Positions 1 to 7,640 of a DNA stretch of 64,000 nt are shown in pieces. This DNA comes from Enterobacter sp. R4-368 (lineage in GTDB: Bacteria > Pseudomonadota > Gammaproteobacteria > Enterobacterales > Enterobacteriaceae), in assembly GCF_000410515.1 (NCBI RefSeq), contig NC_021500.1:2046001-2110000 (forward strand), given 5' to 3'. Position 1 is the stretch's first letter. The number at the start of each line of letters is the position of its first letter. Below the pieces are notes generated by a model, which searched no databases, was not told the DNA's origin, and was given only the letters and a program-made list of their open reading frames with translations. A program made the position numbers and the translations under genes.

Positions 1-521
1 GGCTGGTCAATGAAGACGGCAGCCATGTGCGCAAAGTTAAAGATCACGCCGAAGGCGAAAGCTGTACCCACGAATTCTGGGTGCCGAACGGTTCCGCGCT
101 GGTGTACGTCTCTTACCTGAAAGGCAAACAGGGGCGCATGATTTACAGCTTCAACCCGGATACCGGCGTGAACGACGCGGTGATGCCGATGCCTGCGTGT
201 TCACATCTGATGAGCAACTTCGACGGCACATTACTGGTCGGCGATGGTTCCGGCACGCCGGTGGATGTGAAAGATACCAGCGGTTACACCATTGATAACG
301 ATCCGTATTTGTATGTTTTCGACGTGGCGAAAAAAGCCTATTTCCGCGTGGCGCGCCACGATACCTCCTGGGCAACGGTTGCCAACAGCCGCCAGGTAAC
401 GCATCCGCATCCGTCGTTCACACCGGACGACAGTGCGATTCTGTTTAGTTCCGATAAAGACGGTAAACCGGCGCTTTATATCGCGAAACTTCCTGAGCAA
501 CGCGTAATGTTGCAAGCATAA
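1..521 (+). CDS. ogl: Oligogalacturonate lyase, 3' part (5' end outside window)
   Basis: The reading frame is open from base 3 and ends at a TAA at 519-521, giving about 172 C-terminal residues; the family is usually near 388 residues, so over half lies upstream of the window. Oligogalacturonate lyases (PL22) are cytoplasmic beta-propeller enzymes that cleave short, often unsaturated galacturonate oligomers to 5-keto-4-deoxyuronate. The visible part includes GESCTHEFW and a late HPHPSFTPDD propeller-type motif typical of Ogl. A GTG at 27 is an internal codon, not the start. Context supports the call, because the oligogalacturonate porin kdgM lies next to it in convergent orientation. Identification is from recognised sequence similarity; high confidence. 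Confidence 0.88.
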   Translation, partial: LVNEDGSHVRKVKDHAEGESCTHEFWVPNGSALVYVSYLKGKQGRMIYSFNPDTGVNDAVMPMPACSHLMSNFDGTLLVGDGSGTPVDVKDTSGYTIDNDPYLYVFDVAKKAYFRVARHDTSWATVANSRQVTHPHPSFTPDDSAILFSSDKDGKPALYIAKLPEQRVMLQA

Positions 522-550
522 ACTTTGAGTTAGTGTTTCTGTAACTGGCC

Positions 551-580
551 TTGCCCTCCTCCTGGGGGGCTTTTTTTTGT
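551..580 (+). terminator. Rho-independent terminator of ogl
   Basis: A GC-rich stem (GCCCTCC pairing with GGGGGGC, one G-T pair) is followed by eight T. It lies about 30 bases after the ogl stop codon. Confidence 0.8.
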
Positions 581-590
581 GCCGTTCTTG

Positions 591-785
591 CCCGTCATAC
601 TTTCAGCCACTGGTGTGCTGGCTGCCTTACTTTTCGCTACAGGTTCGTTACTTTCTTTGGACTTTTGGAGAGTGCTTTTTGCATTTGCTCAGGTCTGCCC
701 TGAATAATTTGAGTCACAGGAAGGCGGCAACGCAGCGAGTTTCCGGGAGCTAACTGAAGTAAGTGATTGCGGTGAGTATGGCGGG
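591..785. repeat. Degenerate ERIC (IRU) element fragments
   Basis: Bases 698-785 match the left and central part of the enterobacterial repetitive intergenic consensus: an arm near AGGAAGGCGGCAA, then GGGAGCT and AAGTAAGTGATTGCGGTGAG, which resembles the classical ERIC2 primer sequence with mismatches. The right arm is lost. Bases 591-626 (CCCGTCATACTTTCAGCC and following) resemble the opposite arm in inverted orientation. This suggests two rearranged or head-to-head ERIC remnants between the two convergent pectin genes. Confidence 0.68.
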
Positions 786-795
786 CATAAATATA

Positions 796-827
796 AAAAA
801 CCCCGGCCAATGGCTCCGGGGTTTTTG
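796..827 (-). terminator. Terminator of kdgM (probably bidirectional)
   Basis: An inverted repeat AAAACCCCGG / CCGGGGTTTT with T runs on both sides lies about 28 bases beyond the kdgM stop codon. Confidence 0.85.
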
Positions 828-854
828 TGAGGGTAACACAGGTAGTTCAGACAA

Positions 855-1535
855 TCAGAAAGAGTAAGCTACACCGAGGCGGAAACGGGTCTGGCGTTCG
901 TCGGTGCTTTTCACACCCACGTTGCCCACTTCCACATACGGGGACCAGTTTTTATCCAGTTTGTACGCCACCTTGGCGTTATATTCGTTGGAATAGGTTT
1001 TGTTGTTTTCACGAATAACATCTTCGGTGCTCTTCGCGTAAACATAGTTCAGCTCAATACGGTAGTCGCCCATCGCCCAGCCGACCCAGGTATCAAATTT
1101 ATTGACCTTGTTATCAACGGTATTGGAATCCGGGTTACGTGTGTATTCGTAGCGATAACGACCGGCAATATAGACGCCGTTATCAAAGCTGTATTGCACA
1201 TGAAGATACGGTTTATAGATGGAGTTGGTATCTTTACTTTCGATATTAAAGCCCGGTGTTAACGCAAAATTCTGCGTCGCAGCCCAGCGCCAGTTAATGG
1301 ACTCTTCGTGGCCGTTACCCACGATTTCCGTTAACGGTTTGTCGGCGTCATCGCCGCCAGATTTCCATTTCGCTTCAACACCGAAACCTAAGCCATTATC
1401 GAAACGGTGAGAAACCGCTACGCGATCGGCGTTGGAGCCGCTGTCGATGTATTCATGACGTAAATCCACGGTGACGGCTTGTGAAGCAAAGGAAGCGCCA
1501 AGGAGTGAAGCAAGAGCCAGAGTTTTCTTAAACAT
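855..1535 (-). CDS. kdgM: Oligogalacturonate-specific outer-membrane porin KdgM
   Basis: A 226-residue protein with a cleavable signal peptide (hydrophobic residues 4-20, probable cut after SQA) and a small beta-barrel rich in alternating strands ending in a C-terminal aromatic residue (VAYSF), the outer-membrane insertion signal. The mature start VTVDLRHEYIDSG is characteristic of the KdgM/NanC porin family. It admits acidic oligosaccharides from pectin, which the neighbouring oligogalacturonate lyase degrades in the cytoplasm. The length is normal for the family. The 475-base region upstream has a good CRP-like site and nested palindromes, consistent with catabolite control. No other member of the family is in the window. 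Confidence 0.93.
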   Translation of the reverse strand: MFKKTLALASLLGASFASQAVTVDLRHEYIDSGSNADRVAVSHRFDNGLGFGVEAKWKSGGDDADKPLTEIVGNGHEESINWRWAATQNFALTPGFNIESKDTNSIYKPYLHVQYSFDNGVYIAGRYRYEYTRNPDSNTVDNKVNKFDTWVGWAMGDYRIELNYVYAKSTEDVIRENNKTYSNEYNAKVAYKLDKNWSPYVEVGNVGVKSTDERQTRFRLGVAYSF

Positions 1536-1562
1536 GAGATTACCTCAATAATTAAAATTATG

Positions 1563-1584
1563 TTCCATTTTTATGGAATTTCAT
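1563..1584. promoter_or_regulatory. Nested palindromes 5' of kdgM, candidate operator
   Basis: TTCCAT, four T, ATGGAA and TTTCAT occur in series, forming two overlapping dyads about 30 bases upstream of the kdgM start codon. IclR-type KdgR controls kdgM in related bacteria and binds TGAAA/TTTCA dyads. The spacing here differs from the usual KdgR box, so the assignment is weak. Confidence 0.35.
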
Positions 1585-1698
1585 TTTATTTTTTTGGTAA
1601 CTTTATTTTAGTGATCGCGATCGTAAATATTTGCATGGAACGGAACTATGTATAACGGCGTGATGAATATCAATATATTTTCCCGAAAACGGCGAATT

Positions 1699-1718
1699 AA
1701 TATGATAAAGATCACACC
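1699..1718. promoter_or_regulatory. CRP-like site upstream of kdgM
   Basis: TATGA-N6-TCACA matches the CRP consensus TGTGA-N6-TCACA at 9 of 10 core bases. It lies about 165 bases upstream of the kdgM start codon. CRP control of kdgM is known in pectinolytic enterobacteria; its use here is inferred. Confidence 0.6.
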
Positions 1719-1834
1719 GATTTTCTATTAACTGTTAACTTACAAATTCAAATACAAATTAAAAACATAAAATAAAACAGATACCTACAAAACAAAACCA
1801 TTAATAATAAGCACGCTTATCGCTTGCAGACATA

Positions 1835-1951
1835 ATGGTCACGCAGGGTACGATATTAATAACCAGCGCTGAAGAAGTGATTTTGAATAAGCCAGGAAAA
1901 TTATTAGTTGGAAAGGTGGAAGTTTTAATTAAATTGAAACGCGAGCGGTAA
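1835..1951 (+). CDS. Possible small ORF, 38 residues, unrecognised
   Basis: ATG at 1835 opens a 38-codon frame beginning MVTQGTILITS and ending in the basic tail KLKRERE-like KLKRER, with TAA at 1949-1951. It ends 18 bases before a terminator hairpin (1969-1997), which gives it a gene-like 3' end. No good Shine-Dalgarno sequence precedes the ATG, and the family is unknown. The frame may be chance in an AT-rich spacer or a gene remnant, so confidence is low. Confidence 0.2.
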   Translation: MVTQGTILITSAEEVILNKPGKLLVGKVEVLIKLKRER

Positions 1952-1968
1952 TGGGTACCAAAAATAAT

Positions 1969-1997
1969 AAAACCTTCCAGCAGGAAGGTTTTATTTA
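1969..1997 (-). terminator. Bidirectional terminator downstream of yqeF
   Basis: AAAACCTTCC / GGAAGGTTTT stem with a T-rich tail on either strand, 14 bases beyond the yqeF stop codon. Confidence 0.8.
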
Positions 1998-2010
1998 ACT
2001 TAAAGTCAGA

Positions 2011-3192
2011 TTAATCGCGTTCGATTGCCAGCGCCACGCCCTGGCCACCGCCGATGCATAAGGTTGCCAGCCCTTTACGGGCCTGCCGTTTTTGCATTTC
2101 ATGCACCAGCGAAACCAGAATACGACAGCCGGAAGCGCCAATCGGGTGGCCAAGCGCTATCGCCCCGCCATTGACATTCACCCGCTTCTCGTCCCATTCA
2201 AGGATTTTACCGACCGACAGCGCCTGCGCCGCATAGGCTTCGTTCGCTTCAATCAGATCGACATCATCGAGCTGCCAGCCCGCGCGCTCAAGGCAGCGGC
2301 GCATGGCATAAACCGGCGCAATGCCCATTAACGCCGGGTCGACGCCGACACTGGCAAACGCGCGGATGCGCGCCAGCACCGGTAAATTCAGTTCCTGCGC
2401 TTTTGCTTCGCTCATTACCAGCACCGCCGCCGCACCGTCATTGATCGGCGAGGCGTTACCGGCGGTGACGGAGCCGCTTTGTTCAAAAGCGGGGGCGAGT
2501 TTCGCCAGCGCTTCCGCGCTGGGGTCGGTACGCGGTTGTTCATCGGTATCGATAACCTGCGTCTGGCCTGCTGCATCCAACGCACTTACCGGCACAATTT
2601 CATCGCGAAAACGCCCGGAATCGATAGCGACACGCGCTTTATGCTGCGAGCTTAACGCCCATTCATCCTGGCGTTCACGGCTGATGCCATATTCACGCGC
2701 CAGGTTTTCCGCCGTTACGCCCATATGATAATCGTTGAAGGCGTCCCACAACCCGTCATGCACCAGGCTATCAATAAGCTGGCTGTTGCCGAGCTGCGCG
2801 CCGGTGCGGCTGTCGGTCAGCACATGCGGCGCACGGCTCATATTCTCCTGCCCACCGGCGATCACCACATCGGCTTCGCCGCACTGGATCGCCTGAGAGG
2901 CCAGGTGCAGAGCTTTCAGCCCGGAGCCGCAGACGTCATTAATGGTGATTGCCGAAACCGTATTCGGCAGGCCGCCTTTGATCGCCGACTGCCGCGCAGG
3001 GTTTTGCCCGGCGCCTGCTGTCAGCACCTGGCCTAAAATCACTTCGTCGATATCTTGTGGCTGCACGCCGCTACGCTCAATCAATGCGCGCACCACCTGG
3101 CTGCCCAACTCAACGGCAGAGAGGCGTGACAATGCGCCCTGAAAACAGCCGATAGGCGTGCGAACCGCGCCGACTATCACGACATCTTTCAT
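2011..3192 (-). CDS. yqeF: Acetyl-CoA acetyltransferase (thiolase II) YqeF
   Basis: A 393-residue type II thiolase, of normal length, that condenses or cleaves acetoacetyl-CoA in the cytoplasm. The catalytic residues are visible: acyl-accepting Cys88 in NDVCGSG, His349 in GHPIGASG, and the proton-exchange Cys379 in CIGGGQG. The sequence follows E. coli YqeF closely along its length, including [19 protein letters not shown], more closely than AtoB as I recall them. The usual NEAFAAQ motif reads NEAYAAQ here, a conservative change. The gene stands alone between two hairpins. In E. coli yqeF also lies beside pectin/uronate genes (kduDI), so this is probably the left backbone anchor of the window. 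Confidence 0.9.
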   Translation of the reverse strand: MKDVVIVGAVRTPIGCFQGALSRLSAVELGSQVVRALIERSGVQPQDIDEVILGQVLTAGAGQNPARQSAIKGGLPNTVSAITINDVCGSGLKALHLASQAIQCGEADVVIAGGQENMSRAPHVLTDSRTGAQLGNSQLIDSLVHDGLWDAFNDYHMGVTAENLAREYGISRERQDEWALSSQHKARVAIDSGRFRDEIVPVSALDAAGQTQVIDTDEQPRTDPSAEALAKLAPAFEQSGSVTAGNASPINDGAAAVLVMSEAKAQELNLPVLARIRAFASVGVDPALMGIAPVYAMRRCLERAGWQLDDVDLIEANEAYAAQALSVGKILEWDEKRVNVNGGAIALGHPIGASGCRILVSLVHEMQKRQARKGLATLCIGGGQGVALAIERD

Positions 3193-3315
3193 CTCTACCC
3201 CCGCAGTTGTTCAACCCGGCAATAGTAGTGCATTGTTAACAAGTATTAACTCGATTGTTTAAAATTGGTGAGATTAGTCACAGCGAAAGTCAGAGGCGGG
3301 AAAGCAGCGGCAAGT

Positions 3316-3338
3316 TGCGCGGCCAGCAAGGCCGCGCA
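3316..3338 (-). terminator. GC-rich hairpin after the MetQ-like gene
   Basis: TGCGCGGCC, a five-base loop and GGCCGCGCA form a perfect 9-bp stem 12 bases beyond the stop codon. There is no clear T run, so it may be a weak terminator or an mRNA-stabilising structure. Confidence 0.5.
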
Positions 3339-3349
3339 GAAGGGGAAAA

Positions 3350-4162
3350 TCAGTTGTTAACCGGGATCACCGCGCCTTTATATTTGGTGCGGATCCAGTC
3401 CTGAATCTCTTTGGAGTGCAGCACGTTCACCAGCGCCACGATATCTTTTTTCTTCTCGTCGCCACGGTGTACGGTGATGATATTGGCATACGGGTTGTTT
3501 TCACCGCTTTCCACCGCGATCGGATCGTGAACCGGATCCAGACCGGCATCAATCGCATAGTTGGCGTTGATCACCACCGCATCGCCTTCATCATTGTTGT
3601 ACATCTGCGGCAGCAGCGCTGCTTCGACGTTCGGCAGGAACTGCAGTTTTTTCGGGTTATCAACGATGTCATCAATACGCGCCGTCACTTTGTCGATACC
3701 CGGTTTCAGCTTGATGACGCCCTCTTTTTCGAAAATAGAGAGAATGCGCCCCTCTTCAGACACCGCATCACGCATGATGATTTTGCCGCCCTGCGGCAGA
3801 TCTTTCAGCGATTTGTATTTTTTGGAGTAAATGCCAATCGGCTCAATATGGATAGCGCCTGCGCTGACGAAATCATAGGTTTTGTCGCCCGCGTGATCTT
3901 TGATAACGCTATTCAGGTACGGAATGTGCTGGAAGTAGTTGGCATCCAGTTCACGGCTGGCCAGCGCCGTGTTCGGCAGGATGTAGTCCTGGAATGGTTT
4001 AATTTCCAGATCAATTCCCTGTTTCGCCAGAATCGGTTTCGCCTGCTCAAGGATTTCGGCGTGCGGCACGTTTGACGCGCCCACAGTCAGCGTATCCGCC
4101 CAGGAGGAGAAGCTCAGCACGCTGAGGGTGGCTGCGGCAATCAGTGTCAGTGTTTTTTTCAT
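3350..4162 (-). CDS. MetQ/NlpA-family substrate-binding protein, non-lipoprotein form
   Basis: A 270-residue periplasmic binding protein of the MetQ/NlpA family (TVGASNVPHAEIL near the N-terminus; NANYAIDAGLDP near residue 205). The start chosen is the ATG at 4162 (MKKTLTLIAA), which gives a clean signal peptide; a TTG 15 bases upstream is possible. The signal peptide ends FSSWA-DT and has no lipobox cysteine, so signal peptidase I should cut it and release a soluble protein, whereas E. coli MetQ is a lipoprotein. It is the last gene of an ATPase-permease-binding protein operon. The operon diverges from cystathionine synthase/lyase genes, so methionine or another organosulfur compound is the likely ligand. 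Confidence 0.85.
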   Translation of the reverse strand: MKKTLTLIAAATLSVLSFSSWADTLTVGASNVPHAEILEQAKPILAKQGIDLEIKPFQDYILPNTALASRELDANYFQHIPYLNSVIKDHAGDKTYDFVSAGAIHIEPIGIYSKKYKSLKDLPQGGKIIMRDAVSEEGRILSIFEKEGVIKLKPGIDKVTARIDDIVDNPKKLQFLPNVEAALLPQMYNNDEGDAVVINANYAIDAGLDPVHDPIAVESGENNPYANIITVHRGDEKKKDIVALVNVLHSKEIQDWIRTKYKGAVIPVNN

Positions 4163-4180
4163 GATGTTGGTTTCCAATAA

Positions 4181-4849
4181 TTATCGTTTATCTAACAGAG
4201 AAGTAATCACGTCGCCGCAGAACTGGATGATGAAGACGATGATAAGAATGGTCACTGTCGCCACCAGCGTGACGTCGTTATGGTTCCGCTGGAATCCTTC
4301 CAGATAAGCAAGATTGCCCAACCCGCCAGCGCCGATAACGCCGGCCATGGCGCTGTAGCTCACCAGCGCAATCAGCGTCACGGTAATCCCGGACACCAGC
4401 GCTGGTGATGACTCGGGCAGTAACACCCGAAATACCAGTGTGCTCAACCGCGCGCCCATCGAACGCGTCGCCTCAATCACCCCTTTATCCACTTCGCGCA
4501 GCGCAATCTCGACCAGGCGCGCATAAAACGGCGCGGCACCGACGATAAGCGCAGGCAGCGCGGCGTTCGCGCCAAGAATGGTGCCAACGAGGGTTTTGGT
4601 AAACGGGATCAGCAGCACAATCAAAATGATGAACGGAATAGAACGGAAGACGTTCACCACAATCGAAATCACGCTGTACAACGTGCGATTCTGGAACAGG
4701 CCGCCGCGCGCGGTGAGAAACAGCGCCAGACCGAGCACGATCCCCAGTACAAAAGTCGCCGCGCCCGACAGCGCTGTCATATACAGTGTCTCTTGCGTCG
4801 CCGCCCAGAGTTGCGCCCATTTCAGGTGCGGAAAGAGGGATTCAGCCAT
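4181..4849 (-). CDS. MetI-type ABC transporter permease
   Basis: A 222-residue integral membrane protein with about five hydrophobic spans and the permease EAA loop (EATRSMGARLSTLVFRVLLPES, near residues 125-146), the contact site for the ATPase. Length and sequence fit the MetI family, which forms the membrane channel for D/L-methionine. The ATG at 4849 overlaps the 3' end of the ATPase gene by 8 bases, a sign of translational coupling, and the binding-protein gene starts 18 bases after its stop codon. The substrate is inferred from the family and from the neighbouring sulfur genes. Confidence 0.88.
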   Translation of the reverse strand: MAESLFPHLKWAQLWAATQETLYMTALSGAATFVLGIVLGLALFLTARGGLFQNRTLYSVISIVVNVFRSIPFIILIVLLIPFTKTLVGTILGANAALPALIVGAAPFYARLVEIALREVDKGVIEATRSMGARLSTLVFRVLLPESSPALVSGITVTLIALVSYSAMAGVIGAGGLGNLAYLEGFQRNHNDVTLVATVTILIIVFIIQFCGDVITSLLDKR

Positions 4850-5864
4850 GCGTCACGACCTCGCTTTCAATATCCGTCTTGCTCAGGTCTGCAAGGATAT
4901 TGTTCAGTTGTTCCGGGGTCGCCTTCACGTTCACCCATAATTGTCCAAATATGCCGTGCGCGGTTTGCGACATCTTGCCGTGCAAAATGTTAAACGGCAG
5001 ACCATAGCGCAGCGTCAGTTCGCCGACGATCGGCTGGTGCGTGCTGTGGCCGGTAAAGGTCAGCTTGATCACCGTACCGTCCAGATCGCTGTTCAGCTCC
5101 GGGTTGAACGCCTCTTCTTCTTTATACTGGCTCACCTGGCGCACAAACTGTTTGGTGATCGGCTGCTGCGGATGGGTAAAGACGCTCAGCACATCGCCCT
5201 CTTCCACCACTTTGCCGTTCTCCATTACCGCCACGCGGTCGCAAATCTTGCGCACCACATGCATTTCATGGGTGATCAACACAATGGTCAGTTTGAAACG
5301 GCGGTTAATATCGAGCAGCAAATCGAGGATCTGATCGGTGGTTTGCGGATCCAGCGCCGAGGTGGCTTCATCGCACAGCAGCACATCCGGGTTATTCGCC
5401 AGCGCGCGGGCAATGCCAACACGCTGTTTCTGCCCGCCGCTAAGCTGCGATGGGTAAGCCTTTTCGCGCCCTTTCAGCCCCACCAGCTCAATCAGTTCCG
5501 CCACGCGGGCATTAATCTGCGCTTTTGGCGCACCGGCAATTTGCATCGAAAACGCAATGTTTTCGCTCACCGTGCGTGACCACAATAGATTGAAGTGCTG
5601 AAAGACCATGCTGATCTTCAGCCGCGCCTGGCGCAACGTTTCCCCGCGAGCGGCGGCAATGTCCTGACCATTAATCACAACGCTGCCGGAGGTGGGTTTT
5701 TCCAGACCGTTCAGCAAGCGAATCAGCGTACTTTTCCCGGCGCCGCTGTAGCCAATAATGCCGTAAATCTGCCCCTGCTCAACCGTCAGATTGACGCTGT
5801 CGACGGCGGTAATCGATGCCTTTCCCTGGTCGAAAATCTTGGAGATATTCCTGAGGACGATCAT
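4842..5864 (-). CDS. MetN-type ABC transporter ATPase with C-terminal NIL domain
   Basis: A 340-residue ATPase. Walker A is GYSGAGKST (near residues 38-46), the signature is LSGGQKQR, Walker B is VLLCDEATSALD, and the switch histidine lies in LITHEMHVV. Residues about 265-340 form the NIL/ACT-like regulatory domain that in E. coli MetN binds methionine and causes transinhibition. It powers uptake through the adjacent permease and binding protein and is the first gene of the operon. It is transcribed away from the cystathionine beta-synthase gene. A second, housekeeping metNIQ probably exists elsewhere, so I give no gene symbol. Confidence 0.9.
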   Translation of the reverse strand: MIVLRNISKIFDQGKASITAVDSVNLTVEQGQIYGIIGYSGAGKSTLIRLLNGLEKPTSGSVVINGQDIAAARGETLRQARLKISMVFQHFNLLWSRTVSENIAFSMQIAGAPKAQINARVAELIELVGLKGREKAYPSQLSGGQKQRVGIARALANNPDVLLCDEATSALDPQTTDQILDLLLDINRRFKLTIVLITHEMHVVRKICDRVAVMENGKVVEEGDVLSVFTHPQQPITKQFVRQVSQYKEEEAFNPELNSDLDGTVIKLTFTGHSTHQPIVGELTLRYGLPFNILHGKMSQTAHGIFGQLWVNVKATPEQLNNILADLSKTDIESEVVTHG

Positions 5865-6259
5865 TCGTTGGTGTTTCCGTTTGGCAGTTTAGCAGTATGG
5901 ATGTCCAGAAGATAATAATCAGCCGTAGTTATAATTCAAATAACCAAATAGACATTACTTATAACTAAACACGCTAACAGCGGTGGAACAGGGGTTTTGA
6001 CGATAAGACTTTATTTCGCATTGCATTGCCGGAAATTGCATAACTGCGATGGAGAGAAGAGGAAAAGTGTCTGAAATCAGCGCTAAAATCCGCTTTTCTG
6101 GCAATCAATCCATCCGGACGACTGTATGGCTCGCCGTCCTGATGGCTAAACAGAGGTTTATATTTCCAATCGCTCTAAACGCCGAATAAAGGTTATTTAA
6201 ACAGGCAAAATGACAGACCTATCATCCGCTCATCACGAATGTTAACGGGTAAATCTACA
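5865..6259. promoter_or_regulatory. Divergent control region, methionine importer / transsulfuration genes
   Basis: This 395-base spacer must hold promoters for both operons. It contains an AT-rich stretch (about 5925-5970) with related half-sites AGTTATAA and TTATAACT, which could suit a LysR-type sulfur regulator such as CysB or Cbl. I see no tandem AGACGTCT boxes, so MetJ control is not supported by eye. Confidence 0.4.
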
Positions 6260-7630
6260 ATGTCAGTCTTCCATTCTGTAACCGAATTGATCGGTCAAAC
6301 ACCGCTGTTGCAGTTACATAAACTGGCGAGCGGGCCATGCGAATTATTTCTCAAACTGGAAAACCAGAACCCTGGCGGTTCGATTAAAGACCGGGTCGCG
6401 CTGTCGATGATTAACGAAGCCGAACGCCTCGGTTTGCTCGCACCCGGCGGGACGATTATTGAAGCCACCGCCGGTAACACCGGATTGGGACTGGCGCTGA
6501 TCGCTGCGCAAAAGGGTTATTCACTGGTGCTGGTGGTGCCGGACAAAATGAGCCGCGAGAAGATTTTCCACCTGCGCGCACTGGGCGCGAAAGTGGTGCT
6601 CACCCGCTCAGACGTGAACAAAGGCCATCCGGCTTACTATCAGGATTACGCGCGCCGCCTGGCGCAAGAGACGCCGGGCGCGTTTTACATCGACCAGTTC
6701 AATAACGACGCCAACCCGCTGGCACACGCGTCGACAACCGCGCCGGAACTCTTTGAACAACTGGACGGTAAAATCGATGCCATCGTCGTTGGCGTGGGTT
6801 CCGGCGGCACGCTTGGCGGATTGCAAGCCTGGTTTGCTAAACACTCGCCGCACACCGAATTTGTGCTGGCCGATCCGGCCGGTTCGATCCTCGCCGATCA
6901 GGTGGAACATGGTCGTTACAGCACGCCAGGTTCCTGGCTGGTTGAAGGCATTGGCGAAGATTTTATTCCACCGCTGGCACACATTGACGGTGTGCGCAAA
7001 GCCTTTCGTATTACCGATCGCGAAGCCTTCGCCACCGCCAGAGAACTGCTGCAACAGGAAGGCATCCTGGCGGGATCGTCCACCGGGACGCTGCTCAGCG
7101 CTGCCCTGCGTTACTGCCAGGCGCAAACCGCGCCGAAACGCGTGGTGACGTTCGCCTGCGATAGCGGCAACAAATATCTGTCGAAAATGTTCAACGACGA
7201 CTGGATGCGCCAGCAAGGGTTGCTCACGCGCCCTTCTAACGGCGATCTCACGGATTTTATCGCCCTGCGCCACGACGAAGGTGCAACCGTCACCGCTGCG
7301 CCAGAGGATAGCCTCGCCGCCGTGCTGGCGCGCATGCGGCTGTACGATATTTCGCAACTGCCGGTGCTGGAAAACGGTCAGGTGGTGGGGATTGTTGACG
7401 AATGGGATCTGATAAGCCACGTGCGCGGCGACAGTGCACGTTTCGCGTTGCCGGTGAAAGCGGCGATGACCCGCAACGTGGAAATCCTCGATAAACACGC
7501 GCCGGAAAGCGCGCTGTACGCCATTTTTGATCGCGGCCTGGTAGCGGTGATCGCCGACAACGGCCACTTTGTTGGCCTGATAACCCGCAGCGATGTACTG
7601 ACCACCTGGCGCAACCGTCTTGAACAATAA
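6260..7630 (+). CDS. mtcB: Cystathionine beta-synthase (reverse transsulfuration)
   Basis: A 456-residue PLP enzyme. Residues 1-320 are the cysteine-synthase fold with the PLP lysine in NPGGSIKDR (Lys43) and the phosphate loop in SGGTLGGLQ. Residues about 335-455 carry two CBS domains (each ending in a GIVDEWDLI- or GLITRSDVL-type strand), the usual regulatory tail. It joins homocysteine and serine to form cystathionine. I chose ATG 6260 (MSVFHSV) because it matches family N-termini; an in-frame ATG at 6239 has no Shine-Dalgarno sequence. With the lyase downstream it forms the pathway known as mtcBC in Klebsiella, which lets methionine serve as the sulfur source. The symbol follows that system. 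Confidence 0.87.
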   Translation: MSVFHSVTELIGQTPLLQLHKLASGPCELFLKLENQNPGGSIKDRVALSMINEAERLGLLAPGGTIIEATAGNTGLGLALIAAQKGYSLVLVVPDKMSREKIFHLRALGAKVVLTRSDVNKGHPAYYQDYARRLAQETPGAFYIDQFNNDANPLAHASTTAPELFEQLDGKIDAIVVGVGSGGTLGGLQAWFAKHSPHTEFVLADPAGSILADQVEHGRYSTPGSWLVEGIGEDFIPPLAHIDGVRKAFRITDREAFATARELLQQEGILAGSSTGTLLSAALRYCQAQTAPKRVVTFACDSGNKYLSKMFNDDWMRQQGLLTRPSNGDLTDFIALRHDEGATVTAAPEDSLAAVLARMRLYDISQLPVLENGQVVGIVDEWDLISHVRGDSARFALPVKAAMTRNVEILDKHAPESALYAIFDRGLVAVIADNGHFVGLITRSDVLTTWRNRLEQ

Positions 7631-7640
7631 GGGAAATAAA

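Noticed and set aside
5865-6259. MetJ operator between the methionine importer and transsulfuration genes
   Set aside because: No tandem AGACGTCT-like octamers were found; only scattered weak resemblance.
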